From assembly GCA_013298845.1 (NCBI GenBank), contig JAAFJN010000006.1:1-64000 (forward strand): a stretch of 64,000 nt of DNA, given 5' to 3'. Positions within the stretch are counted from its first letter, which is position 1; the number at the start of each line of letters is the position of its first letter. The notes under the pieces were generated by a model. The model searched no databases, was not told the origin of the DNA, and saw nothing but the letters and a program-made list of their open reading frames with translations. Source of the DNA: Chitinophagales bacterium (lineage in GTDB: Bacteria; Bacteroidota; Bacteroidia; Chitinophagales; Saprospiraceae). Shown here piece by piece: positions 1-8,417 of this stretch. The position numbers and the translations under genes are program-made.

Positions 1-1
1 G

Positions 2-874
2 AACAACAGCAGTTGGCGCTTTATTGACAAGGCGCAGGTATTCACGAACCCGGACAATCCATTCGCGGATGTGATTAAGGAAGATATTCAGATTGTAGAT
101 ATTCAGCAAAGCCTGACGGCGGGTGATTTTGTGGGTGCCAAGGTGGGTGACGTTGACAACAGCGCCACGCCAAACAACCTGGTAAGCACGGATGACCGTA
201 CCAACGGCACGTTGTTGTTCGATGTACAGGACCGCAAGGTAACGGCCGGTGAAACCCTCGTGGTTACCCTGACTGCCGACCAGGTAGTGAAAGGTTACCA
301 GTACACGTTGAACCTGAACGGCCTGAAAGTAGACGCTATTGAAGGTAGTACAATGACAACTGAAAACTTTGCAGTTTTCGGTGACGCAGTTACAACCTCA
401 TGGGATGCACCAACGGTATTCAACGGCAAGGCATCGTACACGGTAACGTTTACGGCGACGAAGAGTGGTAAATTGAGCGAAATGTTGTCGGTGAGCAGCC
501 GTATTACGAAGGCAGTAGCATTCCTCTCGACTTCGCTCGATGAAAGCAAGAAGTTAGATGTAGCCTTACGCTTCAACAACGGCAACAGCAGCAGCATCGC
601 CGGTCAGGCATTCGAGTTGTACCAAAATACGCCAAACCCTTGGGTGAACAAAACGCAGATCGGATTCTATCTGCCGGAGGCCACTCAGGCGACGTTGAAA
701 GTGTTCGACGCAACGGGTCGCGTGCTTTACACGGCTCAAGGTGACTTTGGCAAAGGTTACAACGCGTTTGTATTGGATCGTCGGATGTTAAGCGGCGTAG
801 AAACGGGTAGCCTGTTCTACAAAGTGGAAACGGCCACCGATAGCGGTGTGAAACAGATGATTCAGACGAAGTAA
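2..874 (+). CDS. T9SS-secreted protein, C-terminal part (5' truncated by window edge)
   Basis: The reading frame is open from base 2, so the gene starts upstream of the window; about 290 residues are visible. The segment GAKVGDVDNSA resembles the dockerin-like/cohesin-adjacent linker often seen in large Bacteroidota surface proteins. A beta-rich region follows. The last ~85 residues (from FELYQNTPNPW, through LKVFDATGRVLY, to KQMIQTK) match the type A sorting domain that sends proteins through the type IX secretion system. The protein is therefore expected outside the cell or on its surface. Its main function cannot be read from this fragment. A hairpin terminator follows 27 bp after the stop. 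Confidence 0.85.
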   Translation, partial: NNSSWRFIDKAQVFTNPDNPFADVIKEDIQIVDIQQSLTAGDFVGAKVGDVDNSATPNNLVSTDDRTNGTLLFDVQDRKVTAGETLVVTLTADQVVKGYQYTLNLNGLKVDAIEGSTMTTENFAVFGDAVTTSWDAPTVFNGKASYTVTFTATKSGKLSEMLSVSSRITKAVAFLSTSLDESKKLDVALRFNNGNSSSIAGQAFELYQNTPNPWVNKTQIGFYLPEATQATLKVFDATGRVLYTAQGDFGKGYNAFVLDRRMLSGVETGSLFYKVETATDSGVKQMIQTK

Positions 875-901
875 ACACTGGAGGAAAAGTGACATAACAG
901 C

Positions 902-935
902 AAAGGCCGCTTCGGGGAAACCCGGGGCGGCCTTT
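902..935 (+). terminator. Rho-independent terminator after the T9SS gene
   Basis: A perfect 9-bp stem (AAAGGCCGC paired with GCGGCCTTT) encloses a GC-rich loop and is followed by CTGCTTTTAT. It sits 28 bp after the TAA of the preceding gene. Confidence 0.8.
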
Positions 936-981
936 CTGCTTTTATGTAGTCTTCTGATGCCAGAAGATGCTTAGATACATT

Positions 982-1019
982 GACGTTAGCCGCTCCATCA
1001 CGTTGGGGCGGCTAACGTC
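982..1019. terminator. Perfect inverted repeat, possible terminator of ppa
   Basis: The 12-bp arms GACGTTAGCCGC (982-993) and GCGGCTAACGTC (1008-1019) are perfectly complementary around a 14-nt loop. It lies downstream of ppa on the minus strand, but no clean T-run follows on either strand, so it may be an RNA-stability hairpin or a small repeat rather than a classical terminator. Confidence 0.5.
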
Positions 1020-1066
1020 GTTAAATGCTAAATATTTTTATCCAAAGTCATTTACCGGACGTTGCA

Positions 1067-1600
1067 CTACACCCTCCATTTTTCAATCTCCGCCAGCGCC
1101 GCGTGTTCATCCGCCCAGCCGTGCAGGGTCATCACGCCGGGGCCGTCGTAGTGGAGAAAAAATTGCTCAATAATGAGTCGGATAGCGCTGTAATTCATCT
1201 GAAACTCCTGCCAATTACCGGCTTTGATGATGCGCTTTTCCGGATCGGCGGGAATGGCCAGCACCTTATTGTCCCATTCGCCCAAGTCTTTTAATAACAA
1301 CAAACCAATCGGAATGGCTTCCACCACCGTGCTGTTAGGCACCGATTCGGCGATGTACAAAATATCCAGCGGATCACCGTCGCCGCCGCGTTCTTTGTCC
1401 ATAATGGTCGAAGGAACAAACCCGTAATTCATCGGATAGGGCAAAAAATCCACCATGCGCGGTTTCCCGTCGCGAATATCGGGATACATCACGCCGGTTT
1501 GTTTGTCAATTTCGTATTTCCGGTTGGTTCCCGCCGGAATTTCGATGACGCCTTGCACGTGCCCGGACGCCGTAAATGAGGGTATTTTTAATAAGTTCAT
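1067..1600 (-). CDS. ppa: Inorganic pyrophosphatase (soluble, family I)
   Basis: 177 aa, the usual length of the family. It hydrolyses pyrophosphate to phosphate in the cytoplasm and so drives biosynthetic reactions. The metal-binding signature GGDGDPLDIL (D-x-D-P-x-D type) is intact. The N-terminal IEIPAGTNRKYE segment carries the conserved Lys and Glu, and the YPMNYGFVPST segment carries the active-site Tyr residues. ATG at 1600 lies only 10 bp after the stop of the SprB/beta-helix gene on the same strand, so it may be read as the second gene of that transcript. A near-consensus box (GATATTTG, 1605-1612) just upstream could give a separate short-leader transcript. Confidence 0.95.
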   Translation of the reverse strand: MNLLKIPSFTASGHVQGVIEIPAGTNRKYEIDKQTGVMYPDIRDGKPRMVDFLPYPMNYGFVPSTIMDKERGGDGDPLDILYIAESVPNSTVVEAIPIGLLLLKDLGEWDNKVLAIPADPEKRIIKAGNWQEFQMNYSAIRLIIEQFFLHYDGPGVMTLHGWADEHAALAEIEKWRV

Positions 1601-1610
1601 GCGGCAAATA

Positions 1611-4600
1611 TCATTGGTTTTTTACAAAAAGTAAACGCGATTGGCCAGTTTTTAACAAATACATACCAGAGGGCAACGCCGATAGGGCTACCATTTGAGA
1701 TGCACTGTTGGTGGGTTGTTGCAGCATTAATTTGCCGTCCAGGCTGAATATTTCCACGACTCCGGCATCGGGTGGCACATTTTTAAGGTACAAATAAGTG
1801 GAAACCGGATTGGGCCATACCAACATGGAGCCAGTATCGGGGGCCAAAGTGCTGCTCACCACCTCGACCCAATAAGTATCGGAAACGGTGCAGCCCCGGT
1901 GGTCGGTCACCGTTACCGTGTGCGGACCGGGCAGCAAATTCGTGTTCAGGGCCGCGGTCGTTCCATTGCTCCATTGATAAGTATAAGGCGCATCGCCCCC
2001 CGCTGGAGTAACGGCTACACTGCCATTGGCGGCTTGTTGGGTGCTGGCCGGAACCATAATGATCGTGTCCATCATCAAGGAATCGGGATTGTCCAACGAG
2101 ACTTGCCAGTTGATACCGCAATTAAAAGCATCGGTCAGGGTGCCGGAATAGATGCCCGGTGGCAGGTGGAGCCGGGCGGCGGTGGTGTCGCCATTGTCCC
2201 AAAGCCAACGCAGCGGCGGAACGGGGTTATTGGGCAAAATAACAATGGCTCCGTTACTGTCGTTGCGGCATTGCACCAAACCGAGGTCAAAACCAATGGA
2301 AAGATTACCCGACCGGCTGATATTAACGGTATTGACCGAAGTGCAGCCAAAAGCATCGGTGATGGTCACCGGGTACGCGCCGTAACTCAATCCGGTAACA
2401 ATACTGTCGGTGATACCATTGCCCCAGTTAAACAAAAACGGCGCCGTGCCGCTTTGCAGTACTATTTTTGCGGTTCCGCCCATGCCGGTACCGCAAAAAA
2501 CGGGCGTTGTTTGCACCGTTGCCGCCACTGCCGGAGCCTCCGGGATGGTGGCTTGCAGCACCAAACTTGCGCCGGAATTGTGGGTCACCGTAATGGTGTA
2601 ATCGCCTGGTGCTAAGCCCTCCATCTGCGTCCCCGAACTCCCGTTGGGACCCGTCCAGGCGTACGAAACCGGCGTTATTTGCTCACAAGCCGACACGGGC
2701 ACCTGAATACTTCCCGTCGCCAGCGCGGTACACGAAGGCACCACCACGGGCAGACCATTCATTTCAATCAGCGGCGTTTCGTAGGGGCCAATGTCCACGT
2801 GGGTACCCAGGTGGCGCGGTAAACCCTGCAAGTCGGTGGCAGCAGTGTCCACCCCGACGTTGGTACCGGTGTTAACGAGCGGAGAGCACAGATCCAGGCG
2901 GTAATCGGCGTTGGAACTGTCGCGGAACACGGGCGTTACCGGCCCGATAATGTTGTTGGTATCCAAAACAACGGTGCTTGAGGTGTTTAACGCAGGGTTA
3001 TACCGGGGGAAATAGTTGTTTTCGAGGATGAGGGTGTCGGCATTTACAATATGTTTATTGCTGAATAACGGCTTGTTTGTGAAAATAGAATTTCTTATCG
3101 CGCAGTATTTTACGCTCCCAGCAATATTTAATTTTTCTTCGGGTAGGTTAAAAAGACAATTGTTTATCAAAAGATCATTTTCTATTTGAGTATTTAAATA
3201 ACTTCTTTTCTGTTCGCCATTAGATACATTTGGGCCTGGATCATATTCTTCTCGACTTACAAATACACTATTTTCTATTTTTGAGCCTTTGGTCCTCAAT
3301 AATATACCGTCGTCGTGGCTTGCATATTTAATGGTTGAGTTTATTAGAGAAAAGTAATTTCCCTCAAACCAGTAAATATTTGTAAGTTCTGTTTCAGGCA
3401 CGTAATTATCAAACATGGTATTTGATATTAGTATAGAGTCTAAAAAACTTCCTATCCGAATGTATCCATGCTCACTGGTATTGTTGGTAAATTTAGTTTG
3501 ATCAACGATAACGTTACCACCGTAGTTATCTGAAGCAAAATCAACGTTGAATAACGATAACCAAACTTGGTTACTATCAACATTGCATCGTTTAACAATA
3601 ACATCGGCTAAGTATGCAGGGGTATATTCCAGGCATACAACAGCGATTAATAGAGAAGCACTGTTTTTAATGAAATTACAATCAGTAATACTGATATCAA
3701 TCTCATTTTCCGGTAAGTAATCAATATAAAGGGGACCAGACCCCGTTGATTCATTCTCCCAAAAAGTTGTTTTTTCAACTCTTATTGGAACTAATCCAAA
3801 ATCGCTGTCTAAGTAGTAGCCAGAGCATTCTTTAGCCTTATTATTTTTAAAAACACAATTGTAAAAATTATTTTTCCACTCCATTGGCCCAACGCCCTTT
3901 TGTGCAATACCGCCGCCGCGCCCATTGGGGCAGGAGTTTTCCAAAAAAATGCACGATTCAAAACGAACGGATACAAAATTTTCAAAAACAGAACTCAACG
4001 CAGCAACGGCCCCGCCGAAACTTTTGGCGGTGTTTTGGGTAAACAAACAATTAAAAAACTGCGGTGTATTCTCCGCCGTTCCATCTACGTACACGCCGCC
4101 GCCGCACACTGTCCGTACCTGAGAGCCGATACCAAAGGCATCAGATACGGCGTATCCGTCCCGAATGGTCAGGCCATCGAGCCGGGTGGTGCTGTCGCTT
4201 GGGAAAATACGCACCACGTTGAACGAATTGTCGGTTACCAGCGCGGTATCGCCAATATTACCCGATAAAATGGTTTCGTACGCCCCCAAAACACGTTGTT
4301 GTAAGATGGTTTCGGTCCCGTTAAAACCTCCGTACAGCCGCACGCCGTTGAAGATGAGAAAAGAATGGTTGCGGTCCGTACTACTCGTTGGGTAATACAC
4401 CCCTTCGGCTACCCATACTTCGTCGCCGTAATCGGCATCTATAAGTACATCTTGAAGATCATTGGAGGCCGTTGCCCATGATTGACCGTTGCCACCCGCC
4501 GGAGCGTCTTTTTTTACATAAAATCGCTGTTGAGACCATAACAACTGTTGGGATAAAAGGAAAATAAACGTGGTAAAACCCGCTACAATAAAATAACGCG

Positions 4601-4637
4601 GCCCTTTAAAGGCCATTTTTGGATTGTTTCGTTGCAT
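1611..4637 (-). CDS. Secreted beta-helix protein with SprB-like repeats and T9SS sorting domain
   Basis: 1008 aa. A signal peptide/TM occupies residues ~14-36 (FIVAGFTTFIFLLSQQLLWSQ). Residues ~40-620 resemble choice-of-anchor/right-handed parallel beta-helix proteins (DLQDVLIDADYGDEVWVAEGVYYP, GGGVYVDG, FFNCLFTQN, repeated asparagine-ladder turns, then a DLQGLPRHLG-type end). Residues ~640-920 carry three SprB-like Ig-type repeats with PVSYAWTGPNGSSG, PFLFNWGNG and PYTYQWSNGTT cores followed by PGDYTITVT or GPHTVTVT. The last ~75 residues form a type A T9SS sorting domain (LVWPNPVSTYLYL, SGMYLLK). It is probably a surface adhesin or gliding-related protein. Bases ~3050-3860 are far more AT-rich than both ends, which suggests a mosaic gene. 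Confidence 0.85.
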   Translation of the reverse strand: MQRNNPKMAFKGPRYFIVAGFTTFIFLLSQQLLWSQQRFYVKKDAPAGGNGQSWATASNDLQDVLIDADYGDEVWVAEGVYYPTSSTDRNHSFLIFNGVRLYGGFNGTETILQQRVLGAYETILSGNIGDTALVTDNSFNVVRIFPSDSTTRLDGLTIRDGYAVSDAFGIGSQVRTVCGGGVYVDGTAENTPQFFNCLFTQNTAKSFGGAVAALSSVFENFVSVRFESCIFLENSCPNGRGGGIAQKGVGPMEWKNNFYNCVFKNNKAKECSGYYLDSDFGLVPIRVEKTTFWENESTGSGPLYIDYLPENEIDISITDCNFIKNSASLLIAVVCLEYTPAYLADVIVKRCNVDSNQVWLSLFNVDFASDNYGGNVIVDQTKFTNNTSEHGYIRIGSFLDSILISNTMFDNYVPETELTNIYWFEGNYFSLINSTIKYASHDDGILLRTKGSKIENSVFVSREEYDPGPNVSNGEQKRSYLNTQIENDLLINNCLFNLPEEKLNIAGSVKYCAIRNSIFTNKPLFSNKHIVNADTLILENNYFPRYNPALNTSSTVVLDTNNIIGPVTPVFRDSSNADYRLDLCSPLVNTGTNVGVDTAATDLQGLPRHLGTHVDIGPYETPLIEMNGLPVVVPSCTALATGSIQVPVSACEQITPVSYAWTGPNGSSGTQMEGLAPGDYTITVTHNSGASLVLQATIPEAPAVAATVQTTPVFCGTGMGGTAKIVLQSGTAPFLFNWGNGITDSIVTGLSYGAYPVTITDAFGCTSVNTVNISRSGNLSIGFDLGLVQCRNDSNGAIVILPNNPVPPLRWLWDNGDTTAARLHLPPGIYSGTLTDAFNCGINWQVSLDNPDSLMMDTIIMVPASTQQAANGSVAVTPAGGDAPYTYQWSNGTTAALNTNLLPGPHTVTVTDHRGCTVSDTYWVEVVSSTLAPDTGSMLVWPNPVSTYLYLKNVPPDAGVVEIFSLDGKLMLQQPTNSASQMVALSALPSGMYLLKTGQSRLLFVKNQ

Positions 4638-4664
4638 AATTGTTCAGTTTGATTTATGATTCAA

Positions 4665-4694
4665 CAAATGTACAAATGTTTTTTACCTCCCAAA
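4665..4694 (-). promoter_or_regulatory. Bacteroidota-type promoter of the SprB/beta-helix gene
   Basis: Read on the minus strand, TTTG (4694-4691) is followed after 18 nt by TACATTTG (4672-4665). This is the textbook -33/-7 arrangement of Bacteroidota sigma-A promoters. The ATG follows at 4637, giving a leader of roughly 20 nt. Confidence 0.7.
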
Positions 4695-4775
4695 GCAATT
4701 TTGTACAAGGAAACATCTAAGGTCTAATATTGAGGTCAAAGTCTAATGCCTTGAGCATGTCTAAAATTGGGGCAT

Positions 4776-4950
4776 CGTGAATATTAGCCCATGACTTTAG
4801 TCGTGGGCTACAGAACAGTCATTCTATGTGGCCAAACCGATTTATCGGTTTTTATTACAAAATCGCACTTGGAAACGGTTAAAACCGTTTGATAAACTAT
4901 ATGATGATACGCTTGTCCCACGACTGAAGTCGCGGGTTAATATATTCACG
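4776..4950. repeat. REP/BIME-like palindromic element (four nested hairpins)
   Basis: The ends are inverted copies of each other: CGTGAATATTAGCCC... at the left and, read in reverse complement, CGTGAATATATTAACCC... at the right. Inside each end is a palindrome around GTCGTGGG (4785-4810 and 4917-4936). Between them lie two 18-bp palindromes, AAACCGATTTATCGGTTT (4834-4851) and AAACGGTTAAAACCGTTT (4873-4890). GTCGTGGG-type palindromes like these are known as REP sequences mobilised by REP-associated tyrosine transposases; no such transposase is in this window. The element sits 5' of the GH2 gene and creates a spurious in-frame extension of it. Confidence 0.75.
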
Positions 4951-4995
4951 ACCCACTCATCCCTCCTAACTCATCACTCATCACTCAAAAACAAC

Positions 4996-5003
4996 TACCT
5001 TTG
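4996..5003 (+). promoter_or_regulatory. TAnnTTTG box for the GH2 gene
   Basis: TACCTTTG lies 22 bp upstream of the ATG at 5026. It falls inside the longer open frame that starts at 4828, which supports the shorter start. No clear -33 TTTG is visible; that position is occupied by CTCATCACTCATCACTC repeats. Confidence 0.6.
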
Positions 5004-5025
5004 TGCACGCTATTACCGACACATT

Positions 5026-7539
5026 ATGTACACTAAACATCTCTGCATTACGGCATTTATCCTTATTATGCAAAGCACCATCGTTGAATCTCAGGCTCCT
5101 AATCCCATCGTTCGGCAGGAAATTACCCAGTTTTGGGAGTTTCGCCAGGCCCACAAAGGCGATTGGAAAGCCATCGAAATACCCTCCAGCGTGCACACGG
5201 CTCTGCTGGCCCACAAAATGATTGAAGACCCGTACTACCGCGATAACGAGGAAAAAGTGCAGTGGATTGAACAGGAAGACTGGGAATACCAAACCACTTT
5301 TAACGTAGATGCCGCCACTTTGGCCAAAAAACACGTGGAAATGCAGTTCAACGGCCTCGATACCTACGCGCACATTTACCTCAACGACAGCCTCGTGCTG
5401 GAAACCGATAATATGTTCCGGGAGTGGAAAGTGGACGTAAAACAACACCTGAAACCCACCGGAAATCGCCTCCACATCTATTTTGAAAGTCCGCTCAAAA
5501 AAACCAAAACGGAGTGGGAGGCCTTGGGCTACGAACTGCCGGGAGGCCAACGCACCATGACCCGAAAAGCGCAATTCCACTACGGCTGGGACTGGGGACC
5601 GCGTTTGGTGGGCGCGGGTATCCTCAAAAAGCCCGTCATTGTGGCCTGGGATGATTTTATTTTTGAAAATATTCAGGTGGCTACCCTCGATTTCACCCCC
5701 GAAAAAGTAAAAATGGTGGCGCGTTTTAGGTACCACGCCCACGAAAACATGGAGGTGGACGTTGTTTTTCGCGATGGTAAAATGAAATCCATCGAAAAAC
5801 GAAACCTGATGGCCGGTATCCACACCGATACTTTTTGGTTTACGGTTGATGATCCCAAACTCTGGTGGTGCCGCGATATGGGCGAACCCCACCTCTACGA
5901 TTTTTCTTTTGAAGTTAAAAAAGGCGTAAAATCATTGGATAAAAAAGAGGTGCGCACGGGTATTCGCAAAATCGAATTGGTGACCGAAAAAGACGAGGCC
6001 GGTGAATCTTTTTATTTCCGGCTCAATGGCAAACGGGTATTTGCCCGCGGTGCCAACTATATCCCGCAAGACATGTTACAGGACCGGGTAACCGGCCAAA
6101 AATACCGCAAACTGATTGATGACGTGGTGGCGTCCAACATGAATATGCTGCGCATTTGGGGCGGTGGCATTTACGAAGACGACATTTTTTACCAACTCTG
6201 CGACGCAAAGGGCATCTTGGTCTGGCAGGATTTTATGTACGCCTGCGCCATGTATCCCGGCGGAAACACCCTGCGCAACAAAGCGCGCGAAGCCATGTAC
6301 CAAATTGAACGCCTGCGCAATCACCCGAGTATTGCCCTGTGGTGCGGTAACAACGAAAACGACGAAGCCTGGCACAACTGGGGCTGGCAAATGAAATTCA
6401 GCGAGGCCCAACGCGAACAACTTTGGCGCGATTACAAAACCCTTTTCCGCGATGTGTTGGGTACTTACGTGGTCAACGAAGCCGGGGGCGTGCCTTATTG
6501 GGAAAGTTCACCGAGGTATAGCCGCTACAACCCCAAGTCCCTCACCGAAGGCGATAACCACTATTGGGGCGTTTGGCACGACGAGGAGCCATTTTCGGCC
6601 TATGACAAAAAAATCCCGCGTTTTATGAGCGAATATGGTTTCCAGTCGTTCCCCGAATGGCGCACCATTCAGTCGTTTACCCTGCCCGAAGACCGCGAAT
6701 TGGAGTCAAAAGTGATGTTGGCCCACCAAAAACACCCGCGTGGCAACGCCCTGATTGCGGAATACACCAAACGTGATTTTAACAAACCCACCAATTTTGA
6801 AGATTTTGTGTACGTCTCTCAATTGGTGCAAGCCGAAGGTATGCGCCGAGGCATTGAGGCGCACCGCCGCAACAAACCCTATTGCATGGGCACCCTGTAC
6901 TGGCAACTCAACGATGTGTGGCCCGTGGCCTCGTGGTCGAGTATTGACTGTTTTGGCCGTTGGAAAGCCATGCAATACTACGTCCGGGATGCGTTTGCGC
7001 CCATTGCCGCCCTGCCTATGTTGGAAGATAATATCCTGAAAGTGTACGCGGTGAACGAATACGGTAAACCCCAAAAAGTGACCATTCGGGTGCACGCCCG
7101 CGATTTTGACGGCAAAACCCTGAGCGACGTGACGCAAGCCGCCAACGACATACCTGCCGACTTGAGTAAAATGATTTGGCAGGCGGATATGCGCACGGTA
7201 TTGAACAAAAATAAACCCGAATCGTCGGTAGTGGAAATTACGTTGTTGTCGGAAGAAGGTAAGGTGGTGCACCGCCGGTTGTTTTACCCGGTTTCGCCCA
7301 AAGCCATGCGGTTGGGGCGCGCCAATATCAAATCTAAGGTAGAAGCCGTGAACGAAGGTTATAAAATTACGTTGGAAACCAATACGTTGGCCAAAAACGT
7401 ATTTATCAAAACCGAGGCCGACGGCTTTTTCTCCGACAACTATTTTGACCTTTTGCCGGGCGAAAAAAAGGAAGTTTGGTTCAAAACCGAACAAATTTTG
7501 GACGCGCCGGACAAGGCTTTCCGGTTTAAAAGTTTGTAA
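5026..7539 (+). CDS. Beta-mannosidase, glycoside hydrolase family 2
   Basis: 837 aa from the ATG at 5026. The frame is open from 4828, but that part crosses a palindromic repeat and a promoter box. The chosen start gives a signal peptide (MYTKHLCITAFILIMQST). The GH2 layout follows: sugar-binding domain (HVEMQFNGLDTYAHIYLND), immunoglobulin-like domain, then the TIM barrel. WCGNNENDEAW carries the acid/base Glu and RFMSEYGFQSFPEW the nucleophile Glu. The motif RGANYIPQDM and the C-terminal beta-sandwich also fit beta-mannosidases. It likely removes terminal beta-mannose from mannans or N-glycans in the periplasm. A GH113-like mannanase gene at 50627 could supply substrates. Confidence 0.9.
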   Translation: MYTKHLCITAFILIMQSTIVESQAPNPIVRQEITQFWEFRQAHKGDWKAIEIPSSVHTALLAHKMIEDPYYRDNEEKVQWIEQEDWEYQTTFNVDAATLAKKHVEMQFNGLDTYAHIYLNDSLVLETDNMFREWKVDVKQHLKPTGNRLHIYFESPLKKTKTEWEALGYELPGGQRTMTRKAQFHYGWDWGPRLVGAGILKKPVIVAWDDFIFENIQVATLDFTPEKVKMVARFRYHAHENMEVDVVFRDGKMKSIEKRNLMAGIHTDTFWFTVDDPKLWWCRDMGEPHLYDFSFEVKKGVKSLDKKEVRTGIRKIELVTEKDEAGESFYFRLNGKRVFARGANYIPQDMLQDRVTGQKYRKLIDDVVASNMNMLRIWGGGIYEDDIFYQLCDAKGILVWQDFMYACAMYPGGNTLRNKAREAMYQIERLRNHPSIALWCGNNENDEAWHNWGWQMKFSEAQREQLWRDYKTLFRDVLGTYVVNEAGGVPYWESSPRYSRYNPKSLTEGDNHYWGVWHDEEPFSAYDKKIPRFMSEYGFQSFPEWRTIQSFTLPEDRELESKVMLAHQKHPRGNALIAEYTKRDFNKPTNFEDFVYVSQLVQAEGMRRGIEAHRRNKPYCMGTLYWQLNDVWPVASWSSIDCFGRWKAMQYYVRDAFAPIAALPMLEDNILKVYAVNEYGKPQKVTIRVHARDFDGKTLSDVTQAANDIPADLSKMIWQADMRTVLNKNKPESSVVEITLLSEEGKVVHRRLFYPVSPKAMRLGRANIKSKVEAVNEGYKITLETNTLAKNVFIKTEADGFFSDNYFDLLPGEKKEVWFKTEQILDAPDKAFRFKSL

Positions 7540-7550
7540 TTTTTTACCTT

Positions 7551-8267
7551 TTAACCATACAACTCGTACATTAACTGCTCGCGGGCAAAACCCATATCCA
7601 CGAGCAGGTGGGCCACGGCTTGGTCTATCATTTGGCTCCAGCCGCAAAGCATAAATTTGACATCGGGGCGGGGTGTGCTGTACTGTTGTTGGTAAATTTG
7701 GTGCACGTATCCCTGGTATCCCGGCCCGTCGCTTTGGCGGGAAAGGGCAATATCGTACCGGAAATCGGGCATTTCCTGCGCTAATGCTTCCATTTCGGCC
7801 CGGTATAAAATGTCCGGTTCGGTTCGGCAACCAAAAATCAGGTGGATACTTTTAAACGGCAAAGCGCGGTTTTTTACTTCCCGAATCATGCTCCGAAACG
7901 GCGCAATTCCGGTTCCGGTGCAAATCAGCACCAGGTCTTTTTTTTCCAAATCGGTTGGTAGCGTAAATGCGCCATCGGGGCCTTTCCAACGAAGCACCGT
8001 GCCTTCGGTGGCGGTTTCAAACAAGTAACGCGTGCCGTCGCCCGCCGCGCTGCGCACAATGCACAGTTCCAGGTCGCCGCCGTCGGAGGGGCTGTTGGCA
8101 ATGGAATAACTCCGCCAACGTTGCAACCGTTTATCCCCAATGGGCAAATCGAGGGTAATAAACTGCCCCGGCGCAAAGGTTATACCGGGGTTTTCGAGCC
8201 AGAAGCGGCGCACACCAGGCGCTATTTCTTCCGTCTTTTTGATCGGATTTTCGTACCAGACAGGCAT
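7551..8267 (-). CDS. Ferredoxin-NADP reductase-type flavoprotein
   Basis: 238 aa. FAD-binding barrel at residues ~1-105 with the RSYS flavin motif (52-55), then an NAD(P)-binding domain with GTGIAP (118-123) and the C-terminal FMLCGWSQM segment. No [2Fe-2S] domain is fused, so it resembles bacterial ferredoxin/flavodoxin-NADP reductases (Fpr-like). It would move electrons between NAD(P)H and a small electron carrier in the cytoplasm. The gene converges with the GH2 gene, with 11 bp between the two stops. It could serve the Rieske oxygenase at 27201, but nothing in the sequence links them. Confidence 0.85.
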   Translation of the reverse strand: MPVWYENPIKKTEEIAPGVRRFWLENPGITFAPGQFITLDLPIGDKRLQRWRSYSIANSPSDGGDLELCIVRSAAGDGTRYLFETATEGTVLRWKGPDGAFTLPTDLEKKDLVLICTGTGIAPFRSMIREVKNRALPFKSIHLIFGCRTEPDILYRAEMEALAQEMPDFRYDIALSRQSDGPGYQGYVHQIYQQQYSTPRPDVKFMLCGWSQMIDQAVAHLLVDMGFAREQLMYELYG

Positions 8268-8417
8268 TTTTTAGTGATGAGAGATAAGAGATGAGTTTTT
8301 GACGATTTGTTAAGAACTTACGTTGCAGTTTTATTCATCCTCCAATTCGTTGATGAGGTTCGATATTTCCTTATTTATTTCTTCGATGCTGTTATCTCAT
8401 TACTCATCTCTCCTCAT
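8268..8417. other. Gene-free spacer with short repeats and an ORF remnant
   Basis: Both ends carry TGATGAG/CTCATCA-type repeats (8273-8297 and 8395-8415), also found at 4957-4986 and 18130-18174. Between them, the minus strand has an open stretch ending at ~8334 that would encode a coiled-coil tail (NSIEEINKEISNLINELEDE). It has no start codon and is preceded by tandem stops. It could be the C-terminal relic of a four-helix-bundle (S23-type) gene; this is weak. Confidence 0.35.

Noticed and set aside
4828-5025. In-frame N-terminal extension of the GH2 beta-mannosidase
   Set aside because: It reads through a palindromic repeat and the TACCTTTG promoter box; the ATG at 5026 gives a proper signal peptide.
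8304-8400. Remnant of a four-helix-bundle (S23-type) gene on the minus strand
   Set aside because: Only a ~20-residue coiled-coil tail is open, with stop codons directly in front and no start; too little to call a pseudogene.
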